A stretch of DNA of 64,000 nucleotides from Carnobacterium sp. CP1 (GTDB taxonomy: Bacteria > Bacillota > Bacilli > Lactobacillales > Carnobacteriaceae). The translations under genes were made by a program, and so were the position numbers. This document shows positions 45,514-55,008 of the stretch, in pieces. Positions within the stretch are counted from its first letter, which is position 1. Every line of letters starts with the position of its first letter. Location of the stretch: the NCBI RefSeq assembly GCF_001483965.1, contig NZ_CP010796.1, positions 310,001 to 374,000 of the forward strand. Direction: 5' to 3'. The notes under the pieces are model-generated. The model searched no databases. It worked only from the letters and a program-made list of their open reading frames with translations, and was not told the DNA's origin.

Positions 45514-46812
45514 GTGAAACATATTTCAATTAAAGAATCCAAAAATCATGTTGGAGAAGAAGTAACGATCGGAGCGTGGGTAGCCAATAAACGATCAAGC
45601 GGAAAAATCGCATTTTTACAATTGCGTGATGGTTCAGCTTTTTTCCAAGGAATCGTAGTGAAAAGTGAAGTTGGAGAAGAAGTTTTTCAACTGGCTAAAG
45701 GTCTAACACAAGAGACATCAATTTTACTTACGGGCACTATCCAAGAAGATAGCCGTTCAAAATTTGGTTATGAGATTGTTGTGAAAGAAATTGAAATCAT
45801 TGGGGAAAGCCATGATTACCCCATCACACCAAAAGAACACGGAACAGAATTTTTGATGGATCACCGTCATTTATGGTTACGTTCCTCTAAACAACACGCG
45901 ATTATGCAAATACGTAACGAAATCATTCGTGCAACGTATGACTTTTTTAATAAAGAAGGATTTATCAAAATTGATCCGCCTATTTTAACAGCGAGTGCTG
46001 CTGAAGATTCTACGGAACTGTTCCACACAGAATATTTTGATCAAGAAGCTTATCTATCTCAAAGCGGACAGTTGTATATGGAAGCTGCAGCTATGGCGTT
46101 TGGCAAAGTATTTTCATTTGGTCCAACTTTCCGAGCTGAAAAATCTAAAACGCGTCGTCACTTGATTGAGTTTTGGATGATCGAACCTGAAATGGCCTTT
46201 ATGGATCATGAACAAAGCCTGGAAGTCCAAGAACAATATGTGGCTTATATCGTTCAAAGCGTATTAGACAATTGTGAGCATGCTTTATCAGTTTTAGAAC
46301 GCGATACAGACTTATTAAAAAAATATACCGAGTTGCCATACCCAAGAATCTCTTATGACGATGCTGTTGTCCTTTTAAATGAAAATGGATTTGATGATAT
46401 TACTTGGGGCGATGACTTTGGTTCCCCTCATGAAACGTTTATCGCTAAACAATTTGATAAACCAGTCTTTATCTTAAACTATCCTAAAGCTATCAAAGCC
46501 TTTTATATGAAACCACATCCAGAACGCGAAGATGTAGTCTTGTGTGCCGATTTAATTGCACCTGAAGGGTACGGAGAGATTATTGGCGGAAGCGAAAGAG
46601 AAGTTGATTTTGACGCTTTGACACAACGCATTAAAGAATTTGGTTTAACTGAAGAAGATTACGCGTGGTATTTAGATTTACGTAAATACGGCTCAGTTCC
46701 GCATTCTGGATTTGGTCTAGGATTAGAAAGAGCTGTTACTTGGATTTGTGGTACGGAGCACATTCGTGAGTCCATTCCATTCCCACGTTTGTTGAATCGC
46801 ATTTATCCTTAA
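45514..46812 (+). CDS. asnS: Asparaginyl-tRNA synthetase
   Basis: Product of 432 residues of class IIb. An anticodon-binding OB-fold (about 15-100, [21 protein letters not shown]) leads to the catalytic core with motif 2 [19 protein letters not shown] near 208 and motif 3 [15 protein letters not shown] near 400. Size and motif details favour AsnS over AspS or LysS. Start is GTG, 9 bases after AAGGGAG. There is no T-box element in the 152-base spacer upstream. Confidence 0.95.
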   Translation: MKHISIKESKNHVGEEVTIGAWVANKRSSGKIAFLQLRDGSAFFQGIVVKSEVGEEVFQLAKGLTQETSILLTGTIQEDSRSKFGYEIVVKEIEIIGESHDYPITPKEHGTEFLMDHRHLWLRSSKQHAIMQIRNEIIRATYDFFNKEGFIKIDPPILTASAAEDSTELFHTEYFDQEAYLSQSGQLYMEAAAMAFGKVFSFGPTFRAEKSKTRRHLIEFWMIEPEMAFMDHEQSLEVQEQYVAYIVQSVLDNCEHALSVLERDTDLLKKYTELPYPRISYDDAVVLLNENGFDDITWGDDFGSPHETFIAKQFDKPVFILNYPKAIKAFYMKPHPEREDVVLCADLIAPEGYGEIIGGSEREVDFDALTQRIKEFGLTEEDYAWYLDLRKYGSVPHSGFGLGLERAVTWICGTEHIRESIPFPRLLNRIYP

Positions 46813-46823
46813 ATCAATATTGA

Positions 46824-46857
46824 CAGTGACTTAAGTTTCTTAAGTCGCTGTTTTTTT
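46824..46857 (+). terminator. Intrinsic terminator of asnS
   Basis: CAGTGACTTAA (46824-46834) pairs with TTAAGTCGCTG (46840-46850, one G-T pair), followed by seven T residues. Confidence 0.85.
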
Positions 46858-46928
46858 CACATAGCTGATCAGAACAGCATAGCTATTAGCTAAGGAATTT
46901 AGAAGATGGAAAAGTAAGGAGTATAAAA

Positions 46929-47642
46929 ATGACCAATCAATTATTACAAACCTGGCTTAAGGCGGGAGACACAACGATAACCAATGTGCTATTAAAAGAA
47001 TATCGGCAGATCGGTTTGTCTAATGAGCAGTTGATATTAGTTCTTCAATTAAAATCATTTATGGATGCGGGAATTCTGTTTCCAGACACTGAAGAAATTG
47101 CAAAAAGAATGGAAATATCGTCAGCTGAAGCTTTTCGCGGTATTCACGAGCTGATTCAAAAAAAAGTTTTAACGATTGAAACTGAAAAAAACAGTGATGG
47201 AAAAACAAATGACCAGTACAGTTTAACGTTACTTTGGGACAAATTAGGGATATTATTGATTCAAACTGAAAAAAAAGTTGCAAGCGAAGAGCAAGAACTT
47301 TCTGAGCAAGAACTTTTCCGGCGTTTTGAAGCTGAGTTTGGCAGAACGCTCTCTCCAATAGAGATGCAAACCATAGGAATGTGGCTTGACGACGATAAAT
47401 ACCCTATTGATTTGATTGAATTAGCTTTAAGAGAAGCAGTTTTAAGTCAAGTATACAATTTAAAATATGTGGATCGAATTTTATTGAATTGGGAACGTAA
47501 AAACATCCGTTCCAAGGCACAAGTGGAAAATGAGACCAAACGTCACCGGCAAAATAAAGCAGCCAGTCCTTCTGGTCCTTCAACAGATAAAGAACCTGGA
47601 GCAAAAGTTCCGCTTCACAACTGGTTAAACAATAACAATTAA
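46929..47642 (+). CDS. dnaD: DNA replication initiation protein DnaD
   Basis: Product of 237 residues. The N-terminal winged-helix oligomerisation domain (about 1-105) and C-terminal DnaD domain (about 128-195) are both clear; the latter carries FEAEFGRTLSPIEMQTI and the YVDRILLNWE motif used for DNA binding. A charged, disordered tail follows. It helps load the helicase at oriC and during restart. AAGGAG lies 8 bases before the ATG, and nth is 16 bases downstream, the standard dnaD-nth pair. Confidence 0.94.
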   Translation: MTNQLLQTWLKAGDTTITNVLLKEYRQIGLSNEQLILVLQLKSFMDAGILFPDTEEIAKRMEISSAEAFRGIHELIQKKVLTIETEKNSDGKTNDQYSLTLLWDKLGILLIQTEKKVASEEQELSEQELFRRFEAEFGRTLSPIEMQTIGMWLDDDKYPIDLIELALREAVLSQVYNLKYVDRILLNWERKNIRSKAQVENETKRHRQNKAASPSGPSTDKEPGAKVPLHNWLNNNN

Positions 47643-47658
47643 AACGGGAGTGACTTGA

Positions 47659-48309
47659 GTGCTATCGAAAAAAAAGACAATAGAATTGATTGAAGCAATG
47701 GGAGAGCTCTTTCCAGATGCTAAATGCGAGTTGAGCCATTGCAATGCTTTTGAGTTGTTGATCGCAGTGATGTTGAGTGCTCAAACGACAGATGTGTCTG
47801 TTAATAAAATAACCCCGAAATTGTTTGAAACGTATCCAACGCCTCAAGCTTTCTTAGCAGCACCAGTAGAAGACATTATGGCGCTGATCAAGACGATCGG
47901 TTTATACCGCAATAAATCAAAATTTATCAAAGGGTGCTGTCAAAAATTAGTTGATGAGTTTAATGGCGAAGTTCCGCATACCCGAAAAGAATTGGAGTCT
48001 CTTCCTGGAGTAGGCAGAAAAACGGCGAATGTCGTTTTGAGTGTGGCTTTTGATATTCCTGCAATAGCTGTTGACACTCACGTAGAAAGAGTGACAAAAC
48101 GTTTAGGCATATGCCCTCCGGATGCAACGGTTCGTGAAGTGGAAGAAATATTAATGAAAAAGCTTCCTCCTGAAATGTGGAGTGCAGCTCACCATCGATT
48201 AATTTTCTTTGGACGCTACCAATGCACTGCTAGAAACCACGATCATGAAATTTGTCTGCAACTGCTCGGTCAAAAGACTAATGGAAACGGAAAAATAGTG
48301 AACGACTAA
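47659..48309 (+). CDS. nth: Endonuclease III (Nth) with degenerate Fe-S motif
   Basis: Product of 216 residues. The helix-hairpin-helix LPGVGRKTANVVLSVAF (about 115-131) contains the catalytic Lys, and AVDTHVERV holds the catalytic Asp. This is the bifunctional glycosylase/AP lyase for oxidised pyrimidines. The normal C-terminal C-x6-C-x2-C-x5-C cluster reads CTARNHDHEIC and then LQLLGQ: only the first and third cysteines remain, so a [4Fe-4S] cluster is unlikely. Start is GTG with GGGAG upstream. Confidence 0.93.
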   Translation: MLSKKKTIELIEAMGELFPDAKCELSHCNAFELLIAVMLSAQTTDVSVNKITPKLFETYPTPQAFLAAPVEDIMALIKTIGLYRNKSKFIKGCCQKLVDEFNGEVPHTRKELESLPGVGRKTANVVLSVAFDIPAIAVDTHVERVTKRLGICPPDATVREVEEILMKKLPPEMWSAAHHRLIFFGRYQCTARNHDHEICLQLLGQKTNGNGKIVND

Positions 48310-48374
48310 ATTAAAAGGGATAAAAAGAAAAAGAGCGAGAAAAAACTCTTTTCATCTTATACGTATAATTAAAG

Positions 48375-48420
48375 AAAAAAGCTTCAAATCAAAGGTTTTA
48401 TCCTTGATTTGAAGCTTTTT
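48375..48420. terminator. Bidirectional terminator between nth and ponA
   Basis: A stem of about 19 bp (AAAAAGCTTCAAATCAA with its complement ending at 48420), with A- and T-runs on both sides, serves two converging genes. Confidence 0.9.
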
Positions 48421-48450
48421 ATTTTGGAGTCTTTTATCCCGGAACTTTCA

Positions 48451-51081
48451 TTAGGTTTCAGGAGTTTTTTCTGGCTCATCTGTATCGGGAGCTTCTTCGT
48501 TAGTGGGTTGAGAAGAGGAAGAAGATTCCTCTGGAGCTGATTCGGAAGATTCTTCGGAACTGCTCTCACTGCTAGAAGAACTGCTTTCGCTACTTTCGTT
48601 TTCAGATTCACTGCTGCTTTCTTCAGAGCTTTGTGAAGAGCTTTCTTCAGAACTTTCAGAAGAACTATCAGCACTGCTGTCTTCTGTTTCTTCTTTTTCA
48701 GGAACCGTTACTGAAGTAGACGCTTTTGGTCCAGTCTTATCGTTAGCTTTAACGGCAAGAGTGATGTCTACTTTTCCTTCTGATGGGTTTTGGATCACGT
48801 AGGATAAATCGGAAGTTTCATAAGCTTGTCCATCAACGGTTAAGACATAATTAGCTTTGCTCGTTTTATCTTTTAGTGAATAAGCATCCCATTGAACAGA
48901 AATTTCATCTTTTTCTTCATCATAAGCTGCTTTTAGTCCACTTGGAGCTTTCAATTCTTCGCCAAATGAAGTTGAAACAGAAGTTGGTTGAGTCCCTTTA
49001 ACAAAGAGTTCCTTGACAATACTGCCAGAAGGAGTATTTGGTCCTGGCAGTTTAGCTGGATTTGAACCAGCTTCAACCGCTACTTCAACAACAGAAGCCG
49101 GTTTAGTCCAATCGGAATTCTCAACAGACGCTGACACATGCGACATTAATGAGCGGTAGATCTTCCGTGGGAGTTGTTGAGAAGAAGGGCTTAACCAATG
49201 GCCATCTGTGTACTTATCATCGTATCCTACCCAAACAGAGATAGAATAGTTGGTTGTATAGCCACTGAACCAAGAGTCGGGCACTCCGCCGCTTGGAATG
49301 TCGTATTTTGCTTTTTCTTCGTCAGTATAGTTGGTCGTACCGGTTTTACCAGCTTGCGGCAATCCAGAAATTGTCACTAGGTCTTTATTCGTACCTGAAT
49401 TGACAGTGTCTTTTAGGATATCGGTGATCATATAAGCTGTCGAATCTTTCATAGCTTTGCTTGTATCAGGGGTCAAATCAATTTCTTGACCATTTTGTAA
49501 GACAACGCTGGAAACGGTATAGGGATCGGTATAATCTCCGCCGTTTGAAAAAGCAGCATAAGCAGCTGAAAGTTGGATTGGTGTGATTTCTCCACCGATG
49601 GCATTTGATTCTACTAATCCTTTTGTTTCACCATTCCATTTGGTTACGTCGATGCCTAGGTTAGCCAAAAATTCAGTTGTATCTGGATAACCGACTTCTT
49701 GAAGGATTTTAGCAGCTGGCACATTTCTTGAATCGATCAAAGCTTCGCGGAGACTCATTTGGCCGCGGTAGCTTCTATCATAGTTGTAAAGTTGTCCACC
49801 GGCTTTAAAGGTATAAGGTTCATCCACAACTTGTTGATACGTGGAGTAATTTAAATAGTCAATCGCTGGACCATACACACTTAATGGTTTGATTGCAGAA
49901 CCGACACTGCGGTTCATTTCTGAAGCGCGGTTTAAACTCAATTGGCCTTCTTGGTTACGTCCGCCGCCGATCGCTTTCAATTGACCGGTCTTAACGTCTA
50001 CCATTGAAACACCAGCTTGAATGTCTTCATCGGGATAGGCAATGTATTCATCAGAATTTAAAATATCGTACACTTGTTGTTGAGCATCCATATTCAGATT
50101 GGTTTTGATTTTTAAGCCAGCGGTATAAGGGTCTAATTTGGTTTTTTCTTTCACTTCTTTAATGACTTCTTTTAGATAAGAGTCAAATACCAAGTTATTT
50201 GTTTCGTCACCTGAATGATCAATTAAACCATCTTCAATCGGCACTGCTTTGGCTTCATCTGCTTCAGCAGTTGATAGTTTTTTGTTATCTACCATCATCG
50301 TTAAAACCAGATTGCGGCGTTTCTCAGCTTTTTCAGGATTCGTGTAAGGATTATAAGTGTTTGGCGATTGAGGCAGTCCGGCCAGCATAGCGGCTTGTGA
50401 TAGGGATAACTCATTTAACGGCTTATCGTAATAATACTCGCTGGCAGTGCTCATCCCATAGTTATTATCAGACATATAGACTTTATTGATATAGAACGTT
50501 AGAATTTGTTCCTTAGTGTAAGTCTTTTCCAATTTCAAAGCTAACCAAGCTTCTTGAGCTTTACGCTTCAATGTTTGGTCGGCTTCATCTGTAGAAAAAA
50601 CAGACAATTTAATGAGTTGTTGTGTCAGGGTACTTCCGCCTTCAGAAGCGAACCCTTTAGTCAAATTAGCTACTACAGCTCCGCCAATTCGAATGGGGTC
50701 AATGCCTTTGTGCGTATAAAAACGTTGGTCTTCAATCGAGATAATGGCGTCTTTTAAGACTTGTGGAACTTGATCTTCAGTGACCACATCTCGGTTTTGC
50801 CCGCCCAAAGTATAAAAAACTTCTCCTTTATCATCTAATAAATCAGAAGAAATCGATCCGGTCAAATCTTTTTCGGTCAATTCGGGAGCAGAAGCAGCGT
50901 AATAGGCAAACAAACCAGCTCCAGCAATCAGAGCAGTAATAAATGCAATGAGAATTCCAAAAACGATGGTTTTCCATAACGGTCTAGTAGGGGCCTTTTT
51001 TTTCTTTACAGGTTGTGAGCGTCGTTTTTTATCATTTTGTTTTTTCGAAACACGTGACATGGTTTCTTTTTTTTCTGGCAT
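48451..51081 (-). CDS. ponA: Class A penicillin-binding protein 1A
   Basis: Product of 876 residues. A basic cytosolic start and membrane helix (about 37-61) precede the GT51 glycosyltransferase (about 85-250; catalytic Glu in SIEDQRFYTHKG at 117, then GGSTLTQQLIKL). The transpeptidase domain has SAIK in GSAIKPLSVYG, an SRN motif (DSRNVPAAKIL) and KTG in AGKTGTTNYTD. A fibronectin-III-like segment (about 715-790) and a Ser/Glu-rich tail of about 80 residues end it. It polymerises and cross-links peptidoglycan outside the membrane. It follows recU, as in other Firmicutes. Confidence 0.95.
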   Translation of the reverse strand: MPEKKETMSRVSKKQNDKKRRSQPVKKKKAPTRPLWKTIVFGILIAFITALIAGAGLFAYYAASAPELTEKDLTGSISSDLLDDKGEVFYTLGGQNRDVVTEDQVPQVLKDAIISIEDQRFYTHKGIDPIRIGGAVVANLTKGFASEGGSTLTQQLIKLSVFSTDEADQTLKRKAQEAWLALKLEKTYTKEQILTFYINKVYMSDNNYGMSTASEYYYDKPLNELSLSQAAMLAGLPQSPNTYNPYTNPEKAEKRRNLVLTMMVDNKKLSTAEADEAKAVPIEDGLIDHSGDETNNLVFDSYLKEVIKEVKEKTKLDPYTAGLKIKTNLNMDAQQQVYDILNSDEYIAYPDEDIQAGVSMVDVKTGQLKAIGGGRNQEGQLSLNRASEMNRSVGSAIKPLSVYGPAIDYLNYSTYQQVVDEPYTFKAGGQLYNYDRSYRGQMSLREALIDSRNVPAAKILQEVGYPDTTEFLANLGIDVTKWNGETKGLVESNAIGGEITPIQLSAAYAAFSNGGDYTDPYTVSSVVLQNGQEIDLTPDTSKAMKDSTAYMITDILKDTVNSGTNKDLVTISGLPQAGKTGTTNYTDEEKAKYDIPSGGVPDSWFSGYTTNYSISVWVGYDDKYTDGHWLSPSSQQLPRKIYRSLMSHVSASVENSDWTKPASVVEVAVEAGSNPAKLPGPNTPSGSIVKELFVKGTQPTSVSTSFGEELKAPSGLKAAYDEEKDEISVQWDAYSLKDKTSKANYVLTVDGQAYETSDLSYVIQNPSEGKVDITLAVKANDKTGPKASTSVTVPEKEETEDSSADSSSESSEESSSQSSEESSSESENESSESSSSSSESSSEESSESAPEESSSSSQPTNEEAPDTDEPEKTPET

Positions 51082-51158
51082 AAGTCGTTCTACTCCTTAA
51101 CATTCTATAGGATAGAAAAGTACGAAAACTTTTCTTCTTTGTTTCTAGTATCTTAGTA

Positions 51159-51794
51159 TTACTGATTTTGTTTCTCTGATCGAGCTTTGTCGATCAAATG
51201 ATCCACGACATCCAAGTAAGGGATGCGCGGCGATAGTCCATAATACAATTTATATCCATTTTTTTCAAGTTCGCTTATAGGAATTGATTTTCGTCCTTCT
51301 TTCATTTGGTTTTCCCAATAATCAATTAGAAAGGCAGCTTCTAAAAGAAAAATTTGATCAGTAGTTGAAAAACGTAAAACAACAAAACAAATAGCTCCTT
51401 GTTTTAAACATTGCTGCATATGCGTGATTTGGTGTTGATGGAAGTTTTTAAGAGGAAAAGAAAGCTTGTTTTTTGTTTCTTTAGCTTCGAAATCCAAATA
51501 AAACCCTCTGTAAACACCATTGTAATCGGTCGTAGAGGCTTGTCGGAAATAAGCTTCTTTAATAACGGCTGCGCTTCGTTTAGGATAATCGACACTCACG
51601 ATTTGAATAGGGGTAGGTTTTTTATGAATCACTGCTCTCTCAAAGGCTAAATAAGAATCATTGCTTTCATTTAATTCTTCTTCTAAGGTCATGCCTCTTT
51701 TGCTGAAGGAAAAGTCTTTCTTTTTTGTTTGCTTTTTTCCTTGTTTTTCGGCATTATGAAAGTAACTCTTGCCGTTTGGATATTTTATAGCCAA
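51159..51794 (-). CDS. recU: Holliday junction resolvase RecU
   Basis: Product of 211 residues from the preferred TTG start (MAIKYPNGKSYF). The domain shows GMTLEEELNESNDSYL near 33, HKKPTPIQIVSVDYP near 57, the metal-binding DYNGVYRGFYLDFEAKETK near 88 and FPLKNFHQHQ. It cuts Holliday junctions in the cytosol. The GTG at 51803 is only one base from AGGAG, while the TTG at 51794 is about 9 bases away and matches the start of known RecU proteins. It is 77 bases upstream of ponA on the same strand. Confidence 0.93.
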   Translation of the reverse strand: MAIKYPNGKSYFHNAEKQGKKQTKKKDFSFSKRGMTLEEELNESNDSYLAFERAVIHKKPTPIQIVSVDYPKRSAAVIKEAYFRQASTTDYNGVYRGFYLDFEAKETKNKLSFPLKNFHQHQITHMQQCLKQGAICFVVLRFSTTDQIFLLEAAFLIDYWENQMKEGRKSIPISELEKNGYKLYYGLSPRIPYLDVVDHLIDKARSEKQNQ

Positions 51795-51861
51795 TCCTAT
51801 CACACTCCTGTGATCTATTATATCAAATACATCACTTGAAAGAAAAGGAGAATGAGAAGAC

Positions 51862-52404
51862 TTGATAACAAATTTATTAATTAGCGGTTACCGTTCGTTT
51901 GAACTTGGGGTTTTTAAAGATGATGATCCTAAAGTAGCTGTTATAAAAAAATGTTTAAAAGAAGAAATTCGTTCTTACATTGAAGAAGGCGTCCAATGGT
52001 TTCTAACAAGTGGGCAATTCGGTGTTGAACAATGGGCAGTAGAAGTCATTAATGAACTAAAAGAAGAATACCCAGAAATTAAACAGGGCTTGCTGTTTCC
52101 TTTTCTTGAATTTGGTTCTAACTGGAACGAGCAGAACCAAGCGAAATTGATGCAGTTGAAAAAACAAGTTGATTTTGTTGAAGCTGTTTCACATCAGCCG
52201 TACAAGGATCCTTCACAGTTAAAAAATCATCAAGCTTTTATGTTAGGACACACACAAGGGGCTTTATTGGTTTATGATCTTGAAAATGAAGGCAAAACAA
52301 AATGGCTCTATCAGGCGATTTTGAAAAAGCAAGAAAAAGGTGAGTATGAGTGTCGTCTGATTGATTTTGATCAACTGCAGAATACTGTTTTAGAAGAGGA
52401 ATAA
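51862..52404 (+). CDS. ypsA: YpsA/DUF1273 family protein
   Basis: Product of 180 residues. LLISGYRSFELGVF at the start and WFLTSGQFGVEQWAVEVINELK near 50 show the Rossmann-like SLOG fold pattern of YpsA, a family that binds nucleotide-like ligands. In B. subtilis and S. aureus YpsA influences cell division; the mechanism is unknown. It begins with TTG after a distant GGAG. Its location between divergent recU and gpsB is the conserved arrangement. Confidence 0.88.
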   Translation: MITNLLISGYRSFELGVFKDDDPKVAVIKKCLKEEIRSYIEEGVQWFLTSGQFGVEQWAVEVINELKEEYPEIKQGLLFPFLEFGSNWNEQNQAKLMQLKKQVDFVEAVSHQPYKDPSQLKNHQAFMLGHTQGALLVYDLENEGKTKWLYQAILKKQEKGEYECRLIDFDQLQNTVLEEE

Positions 52405-52487
52405 GCCTTGAGTTAAGCAAATAAATAGACTGAAAAACAGGAAGATTGCGAATTATTCAAAAATAAGTTTTTATTTCTGCTCTTCTT

Positions 52488-52496
52488 TGCTATAAT
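52488..52496 (+). promoter_or_regulatory. Extended -10 promoter of gpsB
   Basis: TTGCTATAAT has TG one base before TATAAT at 52491-52496, with no strong -35, which is the extended -10 class. Confidence 0.55.
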
Positions 52497-52564
52497 GGTA
52501 ATAATAGCAGACTTTATTACAATCAGTGCCGCATTATGAATGAAGTATAAAAAGAGGTGTAGTC

Positions 52565-52900
52565 ATGGCAGAGAGAACGTTAACAACAAAAGATATTTTA
52601 CAAAAAGAATTTAAAACAAGTATGCGTGGATACAATCCTGCAGAAGTAGACGAATACTTAGATGATGTGATTCGCGATTATGAGTCATACAATAAAGAGC
52701 TTACCCAATTAAAGGCTGAAAATGAACGGTTATTAAGTAAAGTAGATGAACTAACGAAACAAGCTTCGTTATCTAAACCAACTTATTCATCAGCTCAGCC
52801 TAATAATACGGTAACAAATTTTGATATCTTAAAACGTTTATCCAATCTAGAACGACATGTATTTGGTTCAAAATTAGATGAAACGGAAGAAAACCTGTAA
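52565..52900 (+). CDS. gpsB: Cell-cycle protein GpsB
   Basis: Product of 111 residues. A DivIVA-like N-terminal domain ([29 protein letters not shown]) continues into a coiled coil (about 30-75), a short linker and the C-terminal trimerising helix [17 protein letters not shown]. GpsB shuttles PBP1 between sidewall and septum, which fits ponA nearby. AAGAGG precedes the ATG. A terminator is not evident before rnpB. Confidence 0.93.
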   Translation: MAERTLTTKDILQKEFKTSMRGYNPAEVDEYLDDVIRDYESYNKELTQLKAENERLLSKVDELTKQASLSKPTYSSAQPNNTVTNFDILKRLSNLERHVFGSKLDETEENL

Positions 52901-52936
52901 CAGAACGGTTACAGATCAAAAAAAAGAATTTTATTT

Positions 52937-53321
52937 GTAAATTTCGGGTAATTGCGGTCTAGCTTGACTAGACTGAGGAAAGTCCATGCTCGCACAAGCT
53001 GCGATGCTTGTAGTGTTCGTGCCTGGCGAAATCATAAGCCAGGGCCTTTATCTTTTGATAAAGTGACGGCAGAAAAAAAAGCTAAGGTTTAATACTATGC
53101 TTGAGTATTCTTGAAAGTGCCACAGTGACGAAGCAATACGGGAAACGGTATTGGTGGAACGCGGTAAACCCCTCGAGCGAGCAACCCAAACTTTGGTAGG
53201 GGCACTTTTCCTAGGGAATTGAACCGATGGAAGAGGCAGTAATTGCAGACAGATAATTACCTCCGGATAAAAGTGACCCTGACATTTTATCTGAGACAGA
53301 ACATGGCTTACAGAAATTTAC
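52937..53321 (+). ncRNA. rnpB: RNase P RNA, B type
   Basis: The universal 5' P4 block GAGGAAAGTCCATGCTCGC lies near 52974, and the 3' block AGAACATGGCTTACAGAA lies near 53300. GTAAATTT at 52937-52944 pairs with AAATTTAC at 53314-53321 as helix P1. The total of about 385 bases and the Bacillus-like interior fit type B. Location after gpsB matches B. subtilis. Ends are set from P1 pairing and may be off by a few bases. Confidence 0.95.
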
Positions 53322-53331
53322 AAATTCAGGT

Positions 53332-53365
53332 ATAAAACCCTCCTCTATGGAGGGTTTTATATTTA
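53332..53365 (+). terminator. Intrinsic terminator of rnpB
   Basis: ATAAAACCCTCC (53332-53343) pairs perfectly with GGAGGGTTTTAT (53349-53360) over a 5-base loop, followed by a T-rich stretch. Confidence 0.85.
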
Positions 53366-53409
53366 TCTTATAAATAAAGTTAAAAACAAAAAGAATTGGA
53401 GCAAAAAAG

Positions 53410-54555
53410 ATGAAAAAATTTCAACTTGTTGCGACTGCAGCTAGCGGTATAGAAGCCTTAGTTGGAAAAGAATTACGCAATATGGGATATGAATGTGAAA
53501 TAGAGAATGGGAAAGTATTGTTTACAGGTACAGAAAGGGATATCGCAAAAACGAACCTCTGGTTAAGAACAGCAGATAGAATCAAAATCGTTGTGGGAGA
53601 ATTTGATGCTTATGAGTTTGATGAATTATTTGAAAAAACCAAAGCATTGCCTTGGGAAGATTATTTACCAATGGACGCTAATTTTCCAGTAGCGGGTAAA
53701 TCAATCAAATCGACGCTTTACAGCGTTTCCGATTGCCAAGCATTGGTAAAAAAAGCCATTGTAGACCGTTTGAGCGACGTTTATCATCGTAGAACACGTT
53801 TGCCTGAAACTGGAGCTTTGTATCAATTAGAAGTTGCATTATTGAAAGATAAAGTTACATTGACTCTAGATACAACCGGTCCAAGTTTATTCAAACGTGG
53901 GTACCGGATCGCTAAGGGTGGCGCACCTTTGAAAGAAAATATGGCTGCAGCGTTAATCTTGCTGACAACTTGGCGCAAAGATCGTCCGTTTTATGATCCA
54001 GTATGTGGTTCAGGAACACTTCCGATTGAAGCAGCCTTAATTGGACGGAATATCGCTCCTGGGCTCAATCGTAATTTTTCTTGTGAAGAATGGGAATGGT
54101 TTGATCAATCTGTCTTTAAAGACGTTCGAGAAGAAGCTAAAGCAGCGATTGATCACGACACAGAATTAGACATTGTTGGGACGGATATCGACGCAGACAT
54201 GATTGAAATTGCCAAGCAAAATGCAATCGAAGCAGGAGTAGGCGACAGTATTACGTTTAAACAAATGCAACTGGCTGATTTTACAACGGAAAAAGAATAC
54301 GGCGTTATTTTAGCGAATCCGCCTTATGGGGAACGCTTAGGAGAAGAAGAAGAGATCCAAGCCTTGTACAAACAAATGGGGACCGTTTACCGTCCATTAA
54401 AAACATGGAGCAAATATATTATTACAAGCGACTTAACGTTTGAATCTTATTATGGCGAACGTGCAACTAAAAAACGTAAGCTCTATAATGGCGCACTCAG
54501 AACCGATTTGTTTCAATATTGGGGTACACGTCCGCCGCGGGCACCTCGCAAATAA
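53410..54555 (+). CDS. rlmL: THUMP-domain 23S rRNA (guanine-N2) methyltransferase, YpsC/RlmL type
   Basis: Product of 381 residues. A THUMP RNA-binding region (about 45-155) is followed by a class I SAM-dependent methyltransferase: FYDPVCGSGTLPIEAAL near 197 binds SAM, GTDIDADMIEIAKQNA follows, and ILANPPYGERLG near 300 is the N-methyltransferase NPPY motif. It corresponds to B. subtilis YpsC, the N-terminal half of E. coli RlmL. Position after rnpB is conserved. The ATG has an AATTGGAG site upstream. Confidence 0.9.
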   Translation: MKKFQLVATAASGIEALVGKELRNMGYECEIENGKVLFTGTERDIAKTNLWLRTADRIKIVVGEFDAYEFDELFEKTKALPWEDYLPMDANFPVAGKSIKSTLYSVSDCQALVKKAIVDRLSDVYHRRTRLPETGALYQLEVALLKDKVTLTLDTTGPSLFKRGYRIAKGGAPLKENMAAALILLTTWRKDRPFYDPVCGSGTLPIEAALIGRNIAPGLNRNFSCEEWEWFDQSVFKDVREEAKAAIDHDTELDIVGTDIDADMIEIAKQNAIEAGVGDSITFKQMQLADFTTEKEYGVILANPPYGERLGEEEEIQALYKQMGTVYRPLKTWSKYIITSDLTFESYYGERATKKRKLYNGALRTDLFQYWGTRPPRAPRK

Positions 54556-54575
54556 AAACGAAGACAAAAGAAAAA

Positions 54576-54612
54576 GAGCTCTTTGTCAATCGTGTTGGTG
54601 GGTAAAACCATC
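54576..54612. other. Possible solitary ISL3-family insertion-sequence end
   Basis: GAGCTCTTTGTCAATCGTG followed by TTGGTGGGTAAAACC resembles terminal inverted repeats I recall from ISL3-type elements of lactic acid bacteria. No transposase and no opposite end are found in the window, so this may be a remnant or chance. Confidence 0.25.
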
Positions 54613-54630
54613 TAATTAAATACAGTTATG

Positions 54631-54674
54631 GTGAAGGTCTTAAGAAGCTGATTTCTTGAGACCTTCACTTTTTA
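54631..54674 (+). terminator. Intrinsic terminator downstream of rlmL
   Basis: A 16-bp stem (54631-54646 with 54653-54668, one G-T pair) is followed by five T residues. The next 330 bases hold only a TATAAT at 54836-54841 and an 8-bp inverted repeat (ATTCCGTT/AACGGAAT, about 54878-54923), both before the small repeat gene. Confidence 0.85.
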
Positions 54675-55008
54675 TATGTGGATTATAAGACAACAAGATA
54701 CGGGTGCGAAAACTCGTGAAACTTCTAAAACCAAAAACAATTCATTTAAGGACTATAATTTTAAGAGGAACAGTACGTGTAACGGTTTTTATAAAAAGGC
54801 GTTTTTTTTGTGTGCGTTTTCTATTTTTGTTAAGATATAATTATAAAGGAACACCAGAAACAATGGAATAGACCAAATTATTCCGTTAGTATTTGTAGAA
54901 AGAAATGAACGGAATAGATTTTCGAAAAGCAAGAAAAAAAGAAAGGCAAAGATAAATGGTTAATAGTATTTATCCTTAACAAATAAAGATAAAGGAGTGG
55001 TGGCTATT

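Noticed and set aside
48384-48674. Lys/Leu-rich 96-residue frame over the ponA tail
   Set aside because: Produced by the Ser/Glu repeats read in another frame; it also crosses the terminator.
48600-48700. Possible CRISPR-like repetition
   Set aside because: The short repeats are codon repeats for Ser and Glu without spacers of constant length; no cas gene is present anywhere in the window.
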